Program-made: the position numbers and the translations under genes
Shown here: one piece after another, positions 1-8,111 of the stretch
Layout of the letters: the number at the start of each line of letters is the position of its first letter
How positions within the stretch are numbered: the stretch's first letter is position 1
The notes under the pieces: model-generated
Databases searched by the model: none
What the model saw: the letters and a program-made list of their open reading frames with translations, nothing else
Told to the model about the DNA's origin: nothing
NCBI RefSeq assembly: GCF_000013665.1
Contig: NC_007912.1
Coordinates: forward strand, 434,001 to 498,000
DNA: 64,000 nucleotides
Reading direction: 5' to 3'
DNA from: Saccharophagus degradans 2-40
GTDB lineage: Bacteria; Pseudomonadota; Gammaproteobacteria; Pseudomonadales; Cellvibrionaceae

Positions 1-90
1 TCGATTAACCGCTGCCTAGAGGCTGCATTCCGCCATGCGGGGCTCAATCGCATGTTGCGCCCAGACCTTGGCGATGACGCCAACATCTAG
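1..90 (+). CDS. 3' end of an upstream gene (possibly ptsP), partial
   Basis: Frame 1 is open from the window edge to a TAG at 88-90 and gives a 29-residue tail ending RPDLGDDANI. The tail alone does not identify the family. In many gammaproteobacteria the gene just before lgt is ptsP (the phosphotransferase of the nitrogen PTS), and an Ala/Leu-rich helix ending like this would fit its C terminus, but that is inference from gene order. A gap of about 165 bases separates it from lgt, with no clear T-tract terminator. Confidence 0.4.
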   Translation, partial: SINRCLEAAFRHAGLNRMLRPDLGDDANI

Positions 91-256
91 TAGCCTGCGC
101 TCACAATTTTGTAGGTGGCTGATGACGTATTGGCTACCTTAGTGGCACCCTATTTGGAACACTAGGCTATTTGTAACACAAGGTAAGGGTAAGCAGCCCG
201 TCACTTGGCGGATTTATAATTAACCTCTTACCCACTCAATTCTTTTGGACCCATCT

Positions 257-1081
257 ATGAATTATCCGGATATTGATCCTATTGCGCTCTCCATTGGGGC
301 GTTCGAACTGTTTGGCTTTGAAATTGGGCCTATTAATGTTCACTGGTACGGCATTATGTACCTGTGCGCATTTTTGGGGGCTTGGGGCTTGGGCCGCTAT
401 CGGGCCAGCAAGCCGGGCGCTTGCCTTACCAAGGCGCAGGTGGAAGACCTTATCTTCTACGGCGCTGTAGGGGTTGTGGTGGGTGGTCGTCTTGGTTATG
501 TGTTTTTCTACAATTTCTCTGCCTTTTTGGCTGACCCCGTTTGGTTATTTAAAGTGTGGGAGGGCGGCATGGCGTTCCACGGCGGTTTAATTGGTGTGGC
601 AGTTGCCATGCTGTTATTCGCCCGCAAGGTAAACCGCAATTTCTTTGATGTGATGGACTTTACTGCACCCTTGGTGCCTATAGGTTTGGGCTTTGGCCGT
701 ATAGGCAACTTTATTGGTGGCGAGCTGTGGGGCCGCGAAACAACCGTGTCTTGGGGTATGGTGTTCCCTAAGGATGAGCTTGGACTTGTGCGTCATCCAT
801 CGCAGCTGTATCAAGCATTTTTAGAGGGCGTTGTACTGTTTGCAATTCTCTTCTGGTTTTCGGCTAAGCCGCGCCCGCGCGCAGCGGTTTCGGCACTGTT
901 CTTAATTGTGTATGGTTGTCAGCGTTTTGCGGTTGAGTTTGTTCGCCAGCCAGATGAGCATATTCAATTCGATTTATTTGACTGGGTAACGCGCGGCCAA
1001 ATACTGTCGCTGCCAATGATTGCAGTGGGTTTAATTGTATTTGCATGGGCCTATCGCACCAAGCCTGGCGCTACTCGTTAA
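257..1081 (+). CDS. lgt: Prolipoprotein diacylglyceryl transferase Lgt
   Basis: Inner-membrane enzyme that moves a diacylglyceryl group from phosphatidylglycerol to the lipobox cysteine of prolipoproteins, the first step of lipoprotein maturation. The 274-residue protein shows the family hallmarks: several membrane segments, the HGG motif near residue 108, and the Lgt signature [10 protein letters not shown] at about 147-156, followed by [10 protein letters not shown] chose the ATG at 257 because a GGA lies about 8 bases upstream; an in-frame TTG at 245 would add four residues. The gene precedes thyA and folA with short gaps, probably as one transcript. Several lipoproteins in this window (18061, 39462, 41537) would be substrates. 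Confidence 0.96.
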   Translation: MNYPDIDPIALSIGAFELFGFEIGPINVHWYGIMYLCAFLGAWGLGRYRASKPGACLTKAQVEDLIFYGAVGVVVGGRLGYVFFYNFSAFLADPVWLFKVWEGGMAFHGGLIGVAVAMLLFARKVNRNFFDVMDFTAPLVPIGLGFGRIGNFIGGELWGRETTVSWGMVFPKDELGLVRHPSQLYQAFLEGVVLFAILFWFSAKPRPRAAVSALFLIVYGCQRFAVEFVRQPDEHIQFDLFDWVTRGQILSLPMIAVGLIVFAWAYRTKPGATR

Positions 1082-1102
1082 GCATTTTTTGGGGTAAAAC
1101 AA

Positions 1103-1936
1103 GTGAAGCAATATTTAGATTTAATGCGCCATGTGCGCGATACCGGTACCAAAAAAGAAGATCGCACCGGTACTGGCACTGTGAGTGTATTTGGCTACCA
1201 AATGCGCTTCGATTTAAGTGAAGGTTTCCCGTTGGTTACCACCAAAAAGTGCCATTTAAAGTCGATTATTCACGAGCTACTTTGGTTTTTAAAGGGTGAG
1301 ACTAACACTCAATACCTTACCGATAACGGCGTGCGTATTTGGAATGAGTGGGCAACAGAAGAGGGCGATTTGGGCCCAGTTTACGGCGCACAGTGGCGCT
1401 CTTGGCCTACGCCAGATGGCGGCTCGCTCGATCAGTTTGCATTGCTAGTTGAGCAAATAAAAAATAAACCCGACTCGCGTCGCCATATTATTTCTGCGTG
1501 GAACCCAGCGTTGCTACCCGACGAGGGCGTGTCGCCACAGGATAACGTGCGCAATGGCAAAATGGCCCTGCCGCCTTGTCACACCCTGTTTCAGTTTTAC
1601 GTGGCCGACAATAAATTAAGCTGCCAGCTGTACCAGCGCAGTGCCGATATTTTCTTGGGGGTGCCCTTTAATATCGCATCCTACGCCCTGTTAACCATGA
1701 TGGTGGCGCAGGTAACGGGTTTAGAGTTGGGGGATTTTGTGCACACCTTTGGTGATGCGCATCTTTACCTGAATCACCTAGAGCAAGTTGAAACGCAGTT
1801 GGCCAGAGAGCCCTTGCCACTACCCACGATGAAAATTAACCCTGAAGTAAAAGATATTTTTAGCTTCAAATTTGAAGACTTTGAACTGGTAGATTACCAG
1901 GCTCACCCGCACATTAGTGCGCCTATATCGATATAG
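1103..1936 (+). CDS. thyA: Thymidylate synthase ThyA
   Basis: Converts dUMP to dTMP with methylenetetrahydrofolate as carbon donor and reductant. The nucleophile is Cys159 in the PPCHTLFQF motif; the phosphate-binding arginines RRH lie near 126-128, and the cofactor region [12 protein letters not shown] follows. At 277 residues it is slightly longer than the 264-residue E. coli enzyme because of an extra loop (about 140-152) just before the catalytic cysteine. It starts with GTG, preceded by GGGG about nine bases upstream. It lies 21 bases after lgt and 11 before folA, which recycles the dihydrofolate it makes. Confidence 0.97.
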   Translation: MKQYLDLMRHVRDTGTKKEDRTGTGTVSVFGYQMRFDLSEGFPLVTTKKCHLKSIIHELLWFLKGETNTQYLTDNGVRIWNEWATEEGDLGPVYGAQWRSWPTPDGGSLDQFALLVEQIKNKPDSRRHIISAWNPALLPDEGVSPQDNVRNGKMALPPCHTLFQFYVADNKLSCQLYQRSADIFLGVPFNIASYALLTMMVAQVTGLELGDFVHTFGDAHLYLNHLEQVETQLAREPLPLPTMKINPEVKDIFSFKFEDFELVDYQAHPHISAPISI

Positions 1937-1947
1937 CAGGAAGGTAC

Positions 1948-2463
1948 ATGGAGTTAGTTATAGTTGTCGCCGCAGCTCAAAACGGCGTAATTGGTATCAA
2001 TAACACGCTGCCTTGGCGTATATCGGCAGATTTACAGCATTTCAAGCAGGTCACCATTGGGCACCCCATCATCATGGGGCGCAAAACCTACGATTCGATT
2101 GGTAAGCCGTTGCCGGGCAGAACTACCATTGTGGTTACCCGTCAGGCAGATTGGCAAGCCGAGGGCTACGAAGATCAAGTAAAAGTGGCCTATAGCTTGG
2201 AAGGCGCAATGGAACTGGCAGAACAAATAGCTGCCCAAATGGGGGTAGCAGAAGCCATGTTGGTAGGTGGTGCGCAGTTATATCGACAGGCGCTGGAGCG
2301 GGTAAGTAAGGTACATTTAACCCGTGTGCACGCCGAAATAGAGGGCGACGCGTGGTTTCCTGAGCTGGACGGTAACATTTGGGCGGAAGTTCAATGTGTG
2401 CGTTACAAGGCCGACGAGAAAAATGAATATGACTATTCCTTTGTGGAATTGCATAGGCGCTAG
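1948..2463 (+). CDS. folA: Dihydrofolate reductase FolA
   Basis: NADPH-dependent reduction of dihydrofolate to tetrahydrofolate, the trimethoprim target. The 171-residue protein has the expected N terminus (NGVIG), the substrate loop LPWRISADL with the catalytic acid Asp28, and the nucleotide-binding segment GRKTYDSIGKPLPGR. AGGAAGG sits just before the ATG. It is the last gene of the lgt-thyA-folA group; I see no strong intrinsic terminator after it. Confidence 0.96.
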   Translation: MELVIVVAAAQNGVIGINNTLPWRISADLQHFKQVTIGHPIIMGRKTYDSIGKPLPGRTTIVVTRQADWQAEGYEDQVKVAYSLEGAMELAEQIAAQMGVAEAMLVGGAQLYRQALERVSKVHLTRVHAEIEGDAWFPELDGNIWAEVQCVRYKADEKNEYDYSFVELHRR

Positions 2464-2811
2464 GCAACTTGCCTAAATATACGCCTTTTATGACAGTGTG
2501 TAATTTTTAAGAAATAGCGAATGTGTGATCTAACCACACTTTCACCTAAGCCTAATTAATGAGCTGGTGTTACCAAGGTGTTACTTTGTGGCGTTAATTT
2601 CTTTGTAAAGTGTTACTTTTGGTGATGAACTGAGTGCCCACTTTAGGGCATTTCCATTTGTGTTTGAATGTTAGGAAGCGGTCTTATTACAATGCGCTAC
2701 TCTAACGAATACCAAGTCCAAAACTTATATTTTGTTAACCTTTCGGATGTAAACCATTACGGTTTTATTCGGTCGCAAACTTTTAATTAAGGTACCCAAG
2801 TTGGGGGAAAT
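2464..2811. other. Intergenic region before the TonB operon, with GTGTTAC direct repeats
   Basis: About 350 bases without a gene. GGTGTTAC occurs at 2566-2573 and 2577-2584, and AGTGTTAC at 2609-2616; the first two are 11 bases apart and the third 32 further on, roughly one and three helical turns. A weaker GGCGTTAA is at 2590. An AT-rich segment (2720-2800) precedes the DUF3450 gene and probably holds its promoter. No terminator for folA is obvious. Confidence 0.4.
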
Positions 2812-3594
2812 ATGAAGAAGCAGCGAATGAAAGCTGTGGCACTGTCCACCGCGATCTCTGCAGGGGCGCTTTTCGCGGGCGCTGCACAGGCAGATCAACT
2901 AGATGCTATTTTTGAAACCAGCCAATCTAAGCTGGCTTTAGCTCAAGCATCACAAAAGCGTATCGATAAGTTGCAAGACGATACCGACTCGCTTTTGAAT
3001 CAGTTCAAAACCGTAAGCAAGCAAATCGAAGATTTGCGCGTTTACAACGCTCAGTTAGACAAGCAGTTAGCTAACCAGCGCACTGTATTGAATGACTTAG
3101 ACGAGTCTATCAACAACGTAACCGTAATTGAGCGTCGTATTCAGCCGCTAATTATGCGTATGTTGGATGGCTTGGAGCAGTTTATCGAGTTAGATGTTCC
3201 TATCTACTTGGATGAGCGCCGTGACCGTGTTGCCAAAATACGTGCAAACATGGAACGTGCCGATATCACCGTTTCTGAAAAATTCCGTCAAGTGCTAGAA
3301 GCTTACGACATCGAAGCTGAGTACGGCCGTAAACTATTTGTTTACACCGATACTTTGAGCGTTGGTGGTCAAGATCTTCAGGTGAACATCTTAGGTGTTG
3401 GTCGCGTAGCATTGATGTATCAAACACTGGATACCAAATACTCTGGTGCTTGGGATCAGTCGCAGCGTGCGTGGGTTGAGCTAGATTCTGGCGAATACCG
3501 TGCAGCAATCTTAAAAGCGATTAAGATCGCTCGTAAACAAGCGACTCAAGATATGATCCAGTTGCCAATCTTGGCTCCGGAGGCAGCACAATGA
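2812..3594 (+). CDS. Periplasmic coiled-coil protein, DUF3450 family
   Basis: 260 residues with a clear Sec signal peptide (cleavage likely after AGAAQA, about residue 27), then a long charged helical region (about 30-105) typical of coiled coils, and a C-terminal domain rich in Tyr and Arg. This matches DUF3450, which is regularly found as the first gene of TonB-ExbB-ExbD clusters in marine gammaproteobacteria. Its molecular role is not established; a periplasmic scaffold or regulator of the ExbB/ExbD motor is inference from context. Its TGA overlaps the ATG of the next gene, implying translational coupling. Confidence 0.85.
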   Translation: MKKQRMKAVALSTAISAGALFAGAAQADQLDAIFETSQSKLALAQASQKRIDKLQDDTDSLLNQFKTVSKQIEDLRVYNAQLDKQLANQRTVLNDLDESINNVTVIERRIQPLIMRMLDGLEQFIELDVPIYLDERRDRVAKIRANMERADITVSEKFRQVLEAYDIEAEYGRKLFVYTDTLSVGGQDLQVNILGVGRVALMYQTLDTKYSGAWDQSQRAWVELDSGEYRAAILKAIKIARKQATQDMIQLPILAPEAAQ

Positions 3595-4973
3595 AAATGA
3601 CCATCACTAAAAGCATAGTAACTTTTGCTGCAGCGGCCATCTTCGCACTTTCTGGTGCAGTGTCTGCGCAAAGCAACGATAAAGCGGCTTCCTTGGACGA
3701 GCTGCTAAAAATGGTTAAAGATTCTAAGATATCTGAAACCGCTGAATACAAACAGCGCGAAGCAGACTTCCGTCGCAAGAAGTCAGAGCAAGCGTCTCTA
3801 CTTAAGCAAGCTGAGCAAACTCGTACCAACGAAGAAAACCGCTCTGCTCGTTTAGAAGCACAGTACAAAGAACAAGAACTCGCTATTCAACAAAAACGCG
3901 CTCAATTCGAAGAGCGTTTAGGTTCGTTGAAAGAGTTATTTGGTCACTTAACATCTACCGCTGGTGACTTGCGTTCTAACATGGATGTATCCATCGTTAG
4001 TGCTCAGTACCCAGGTCGTACCGAATTCTTAGATACGCTAATCGAAAAAATGAATAGCGAAACTAAGTTGCCAACTATCGAAGAAGTTGAGCGCTTGTGG
4101 TACGAAACTCAACGCGAAGTGGTTGAGTCGGGCAAAATTGTTAAATTCCAAGCAGAAGTTGCTAGCCCATCGGGCGACTCAGCAATGACCGAAGTGGTTC
4201 GAGTTGGTAATTACAACTTAATCGCTAACGGCGCTTACCTTGTTTACGATGAAGGTAAATTGCAAGAGCTACCAATGGATAACCAAGGTCGCTTAACCGC
4301 GGGTGCAGACGCAATTGCTGATGCTAACTCTGGTTTCGTTAAGCTAGCTATCGACCCTGCTGGTCCTCTTGGCGGCAACTTGCTTAAAGCGTTGGTTATC
4401 AACAGTAAAGGCTTGAAAGAGTACTACGAAGATGGTGGCCTAGTAGGTACTATCATCTTGGCAGTAGGTGCTATTGCTATCTTAATCGCTCTGTGGCGCT
4501 TCTTTGCTCTACAAGCTATTAGCAGCAAGGTTAACTCTCAGCTTAAAGCTAAGTCAGCTAACCCGAACAACCCATTGGGTCGTATCTTGAAAGTTGCTGA
4601 AGACAACCCAGGAATCGATACTGAATCCTTAGAGTTGAAGCTAGAAGAGGCTATTCTTAAAGAGCGTCCCGCTATTGAAAGCTGGTTGGGTGCCATTAAG
4701 ATTATCTCTATGATCGCTCCTCTAATGGGTCTATTAGGTACCGTAACCGGTATGATCGTAACGTTCGAAGCGATTACTATCTTCGGTGCTGGCGATCCTA
4801 AGAACATGGCAAGTGGTATCTCGGGTGCCTTGATGACTACAGTAATGGGTCTGATCGTAGCTATCCCAACCGTACTACTCCACACTTGGTTGAACGGTAA
4901 AGCTAAGCACATTACTCATGTTCTTGATGAGCAAAGTGCAGGCATCATTGCTGAGAAATCAGAACAGAAATAA
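3591..4973 (+). CDS. Large MotA/TolQ/ExbB-type proton channel with periplasmic coiled-coil domain
   Basis: 460 residues. An N-terminal signal peptide (cleavage near AVSAQ, about 26) is followed by some 250 periplasmic residues, including a Lys/Glu/Gln-rich coiled coil (about 35-115). A membrane helix sits at about 284-305 and the conserved ExbB channel core (APLMGLLGTVTGMIVTF, then GALMTTVMGLIVAIPTVLL) at about 362-435. Ordinary ExbB proteins are only about 230-250 residues, so this is an extended form with a periplasmic head. It overlaps the DUF3450 gene and lies 12 bases before a second, short ExbB gene. Proton flow with ExbD would energise the TonB protein encoded downstream. Confidence 0.9.
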   Translation: MKMTITKSIVTFAAAAIFALSGAVSAQSNDKAASLDELLKMVKDSKISETAEYKQREADFRRKKSEQASLLKQAEQTRTNEENRSARLEAQYKEQELAIQQKRAQFEERLGSLKELFGHLTSTAGDLRSNMDVSIVSAQYPGRTEFLDTLIEKMNSETKLPTIEEVERLWYETQREVVESGKIVKFQAEVASPSGDSAMTEVVRVGNYNLIANGAYLVYDEGKLQELPMDNQGRLTAGADAIADANSGFVKLAIDPAGPLGGNLLKALVINSKGLKEYYEDGGLVGTIILAVGAIAILIALWRFFALQAISSKVNSQLKAKSANPNNPLGRILKVAEDNPGIDTESLELKLEEAILKERPAIESWLGAIKIISMIAPLMGLLGTVTGMIVTFEAITIFGAGDPKNMASGISGALMTTVMGLIVAIPTVLLHTWLNGKAKHITHVLDEQSAGIIAEKSEQK

Positions 4974-4985
4974 GGGGTGTGACAC

Positions 4986-5513
4986 ATGTTGGCACTATTG
5001 GATGCGATAGCAGACATACTAGCCTTTATTGAGAAAGGTGGACCGATTCTTTTAGTAATCGCGTTTATGACTTTCCTAATGTGGACTCTTATTTTTGAAC
5101 GGCTCTGGTTTTACAAGGGCTCCCTTGGGAGACTTGTGAGCGATACGGTAGATGCTTGGGAAGCGCGTAAAGAGCGCAAATCATGGAATGCACGTCAAAT
5201 TCGTGTAGCTATGATTTCCCGAGTATCCGGCAAGATCAATGCTAACCTCGATGTAGTAGGTACCATGGTGGCGTTATGTCCACTACTGGGCCTACTCGGC
5301 ACCGTAACTGGTATGATCGAGGTGTTTGGTGTTATGGCTGCTACTGGCGGTGGTGATGCTAAATCCATGGCATCGGGTGTTTCCAAAGCAACTATCCCCA
5401 CTATGGCGGGCATGGTTGCAGCACTTTCCGGAGTGTTTGGCGCAACCTTGATCAACCAGATCGCTAGTCGCGAAAACCAATTGCTTGAAGACCATTTGAC
5501 GATGGACCACTAA
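4986..5513 (+). CDS. ExbB-like biopolymer transport protein (short form)
   Basis: 175 residues, three predicted membrane helices (about 17-38, 83-105, 130-155) and the ExbB/TolQ core CPLLGLLGTVTGMIEVF. It lacks the periplasmic domain of the preceding paralogue, so the operon encodes a long and a short channel subunit. Both may assemble in one complex, or each may form its own; the sequence does not decide. The family motif is intact and the gene is closely spaced between the other channel genes. Confidence 0.92.
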   Translation: MLALLDAIADILAFIEKGGPILLVIAFMTFLMWTLIFERLWFYKGSLGRLVSDTVDAWEARKERKSWNARQIRVAMISRVSGKINANLDVVGTMVALCPLLGLLGTVTGMIEVFGVMAATGGGDAKSMASGVSKATIPTMAGMVAALSGVFGATLINQIASRENQLLEDHLTMDH

Positions 5514-5546
5514 GGTCCATCTCGGCCTTGAACTAAGAGAATTCTC

Positions 5547-5951
5547 ATGAGTAGCAGAAACACGAAATCAGAAGAAGAAGTTGGGGCGATTGACTTAACC
5601 CCTATGCTGGACGTGGTTTTCATCATGTTGATCTTCTTCATTGTAACTGCGTCCTTTATTAAAGAGCCTGGCATCGAGGTTAATCGTCCCGACGCCACGA
5701 CGGTGGAGCCGAAGGCTAACGCCAATATCTTGGTCGCAATTAGTTCGGATAATGAGATCTGGATTAACAAGAGTGTGGTCGACCCTCGCCAAGTTGAAAC
5801 TCAACTACAGGTGTTGTTGTCAGAAAACCCAAAAAGCGCGCTAGTTATTCAAGCGGATAACGAAGCGAATGTGAAAACCATGGCAGAGGTTACTGAGGCA
5901 GCTCGTAAAGTAGGCATAGCCGACGTCTCTGTCTCTGCTGAGAAGAAGTAG
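5547..5951 (+). CDS. ExbD-like biopolymer transport protein
   Basis: 134 residues. A cytoplasmic N terminus precedes one membrane helix (about 20-40) holding the conserved proton-binding aspartate Asp22 in LTPMLDVVFIMLIFF; the rest is a small periplasmic domain. It partners with ExbB-type subunits to convert proton motive force into TonB movement. It lies 33 bases after the short exbB gene and 7 before the tonB-like gene. Confidence 0.93.
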   Translation: MSSRNTKSEEEVGAIDLTPMLDVVFIMLIFFIVTASFIKEPGIEVNRPDATTVEPKANANILVAISSDNEIWINKSVVDPRQVETQLQVLLSENPKSALVIQADNEANVKTMAEVTEAARKVGIADVSVSAEKK

Positions 5952-5958
5952 GATTCCT

Positions 5959-6558
5959 ATGACCTTAGCAAGATTAATTTCGTCTTTGATTCCTGCAGTG
6001 GCCATTACGGCTGGTCTATTGCTGTTAATGCATTTTTTGATTAACGCGAATATCAAGGCACCGGAAGAAGGGGAGGCGTTTAAAATCCCTGAAATTACCA
6101 TGCCTGAGCGGGAAATTGAGACCGAATACGACACCAAGAAGCCAGCTAAGCCAGACGAGCCAGAGCAACCACCACCTGAGTTACCTGAGCCAGAGTTTCA
6201 GGATGCTGATATCGAAGCTACAGTGTCCATTCAACCTACGGTTAAAGCTAATTTAGATGTAGGCGGCATTGGCGGTTTTGCTTCAGACGGTGACTACTTA
6301 CCTATCGTAAAAGTAGCGGCTAAATACCCACAGCGTGCTGCTGCACGTGGTATTGAAGGCTACTGTATTGTTATGTACACCGTGACCAAAACTGGTGAAA
6401 CGCGTGACGTAGTGGTTGATGATTGTCCAGAAAGTATCTTTGCCCGCGAGTCCATCAAGGCGGCAGAACGCTTTAAATACAAGCCGAAAGTGATTAACGG
6501 CGAGCCCGTAGAAGTTCCAAACGTGCGCAACCGCTTCACCTTCGAAATGGCTAAATAA
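5959..6558 (+). CDS. TonB family protein
   Basis: 199 residues: short cytoplasmic start, one membrane anchor (about 5-27), a Pro/Glu/Lys-rich spacer with a KPAKPDEPEQPPPELPEPE-type stretch (about 56-78), and a C-terminal TonB domain (about 110-199) with YPQRAAARGIEGYCIVMYTV. TonB spans the periplasm and pulls on outer-membrane TonB-dependent receptors. The spacer is short next to E. coli TonB (239 residues). No TonB-dependent receptor is encoded in the window, so its substrate is unknown; in polysaccharide-degrading marine bacteria such systems often serve oligosaccharide uptake, which here is inference. Confidence 0.92.
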   Translation: MTLARLISSLIPAVAITAGLLLLMHFLINANIKAPEEGEAFKIPEITMPEREIETEYDTKKPAKPDEPEQPPPELPEPEFQDADIEATVSIQPTVKANLDVGGIGGFASDGDYLPIVKVAAKYPQRAAARGIEGYCIVMYTVTKTGETRDVVVDDCPESIFARESIKAAERFKYKPKVINGEPVEVPNVRNRFTFEMAK

Positions 6559-6559
6559 A

Positions 6560-7954
6560 ATGGTAGACGTTATGAAATTGACTAACGCTGTCAGATCGTT
6601 AGGGATGGGTACAATGTTGGTTGCGGCCGGCCTTGTACTGCCCTCTGCAGTTGAAAAAGCAGTAAGCGAGCTGGGTTACTCTGTAACGCTTGGCTCTGCC
6701 GCTATGGCACAGGAAGATACTCGCCAACCGCGTAGGCTTCCTGGTCTTGCTCTTAAATTCACCGAAGATATGGCCAAGGTTGAAGAGTTTATCAACCCGC
6801 CAGACCCAGAAGACGGCAAGCCTGCGGCTAAGCAAGATCTACCCGCTGCCGAAAAACTTCTCAACTCTATGGAGAAGAAGTGTAAAGATAAGTGTAACGG
6901 CTACGAAATGGCCAACATTTATAACTTTATGGCTTACTTGGCTTACGAACGTGAAGACATGAAAAAGACTGCTTTCTACTACGAAAAAGTAGTAGAGCAA
7001 GCTCCAGAGATTCCATGGGGTTTGGAAGAGCAGACTTTGCTGTACTTGGCCAAATTGTACGCGGGTGAAGAAAACTACAAAAAAGCGATCCATTACATGG
7101 ACCGTTACATGAATACTGTAGTTTCACCTAATGCCGATGCTTTCTACACCAAATCAACCATTTGTTATCAAATGAGTGATTACGACTGCTCACTTAAAAA
7201 CGTGAATACAGCGGTTGAGATGATAGAAAAAGCAGGCTTTGTTGCTAAAGAGCAATGGTACAACCTGCAGCGCGGTATTAATAACGAGCGCGAAGATTAC
7301 AAGCAAAGCTTAAAGTCTAATATCAAGCTAGTTAAAAACTATCCTAAGAAGTCCTATTGGAACGATATGGCGAGTTTTTACAGCCTGCTTGAAGATAACG
7401 ACAAAGCCCTTGCTGTAATGGATGCTGGTTTTATTGGTGGTACTTTAACCAAAGAAAAACAATACCTCCAGTTAGCTCAATTCCTTTACCAAGCCGATGC
7501 GCCATACAATGCGGCTATGGTTATTCATAAAGGGATGAAAGCAAACGCCATTGAGCAAACTGAAGCTAACTTGGAAAAAGCCGGTCGCTACTTCCTATTG
7601 GCAAAAGAATACAAAATGGCCATTGATTACCTAACGCGTGCGGGTGACAAATCTGATAAGGGCGATATCTACAGCGATGTAGTGGGTATATACCTCGCCG
7701 TTGAAGATTTGAAAGGCGCGATTGCAATGGGTAAAAAAGCGCTTGATAAAAAAGGCGGCTTGAAAAAGCCTGGTCGTTTGCACTACAACATGGGCTCTGC
7801 CTATTTTGAAATGAAGCAATTCGACGCCGCACTTAAATCCTTGCAGAAAGCGACTGAAGATCGCGAAACCAAAAAGTTGGCTGAGCAATGGATTAAGTAC
7901 GTAGAAAATGAAAAAGATCGTTACGAGCGTTTAGCTGAGTTTTACGATAAGTAA
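6560..7954 (+). CDS. Periplasmic tetratricopeptide-repeat protein of the TonB operon
   Basis: 464 residues. The start is one base after the tonB-like stop; a second ATG at 6572 (MKLTNAVRS) is also possible. A hydrophobic N terminus with an AMAQE sequence near residue 50 suggests an unusually long signal peptide or an anchor. The rest is helical repeats with TPR-like spacing (NIYNFMAYLAYEREDMKKTAFYYEKV type), so it probably binds proteins. TPR proteins are the usual last gene of DUF3450 TonB clusters. It may organise the motor or receptors in the periplasm (inference). A strong terminator follows at once. Confidence 0.88.
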   Translation: MVDVMKLTNAVRSLGMGTMLVAAGLVLPSAVEKAVSELGYSVTLGSAAMAQEDTRQPRRLPGLALKFTEDMAKVEEFINPPDPEDGKPAAKQDLPAAEKLLNSMEKKCKDKCNGYEMANIYNFMAYLAYEREDMKKTAFYYEKVVEQAPEIPWGLEEQTLLYLAKLYAGEENYKKAIHYMDRYMNTVVSPNADAFYTKSTICYQMSDYDCSLKNVNTAVEMIEKAGFVAKEQWYNLQRGINNEREDYKQSLKSNIKLVKNYPKKSYWNDMASFYSLLEDNDKALAVMDAGFIGGTLTKEKQYLQLAQFLYQADAPYNAAMVIHKGMKANAIEQTEANLEKAGRYFLLAKEYKMAIDYLTRAGDKSDKGDIYSDVVGIYLAVEDLKGAIAMGKKALDKKGGLKKPGRLHYNMGSAYFEMKQFDAALKSLQKATEDRETKKLAEQWIKYVENEKDRYERLAEFYDK

Positions 7955-7976
7955 TTTTGCGTTAAGCATTATATAG

Positions 7977-8002
7977 AAGGGGCTTTTATAGCCCCTTTTT
8001 TT
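7977..8002 (+). terminator. Rho-independent terminator of the TonB operon
   Basis: AAGGGGC (7977-7983) pairs with GCCCCTT (7991-7997) around a TTTTATA loop and runs into seven T residues. It ends the 2812-7954 operon. Confidence 0.9.
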
Positions 8003-8017
8003 ATGGGTAAAAGAATT

Positions 8018-8041
8018 AGTTCACAGTTCACAGTTCACAGT
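8018..8041. repeat. Heptamer tandem repeat AGTTCAC x3.4
   Basis: Three perfect copies of AGTTCAC (8018-8038) plus AGT, lying between the TonB-operon terminator and the ilvD terminator. Same unit length and similar sequence to the AGCTAAC arrays after thiC and parE. Confidence 0.85.
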
Positions 8042-8061
8042 AAGAAGAAAATGCGGGTATT

Positions 8062-8085
8062 AAAAAAGGGCCGCTTGGGCCCTTT
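8062..8085 (-). terminator. Rho-independent terminator of ilvD
   Basis: Read on the minus strand, AAAGGGCC and GGCCCTTT (8078-8085 and 8065-8072) form an eight-pair stem with a five-base loop, followed by a run of T. It lies 27 bases after the ilvD stop. Confidence 0.88.
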
Positions 8086-8111
8086 AAGAATTTAGTAAGT
8101 AGAAATAAATA

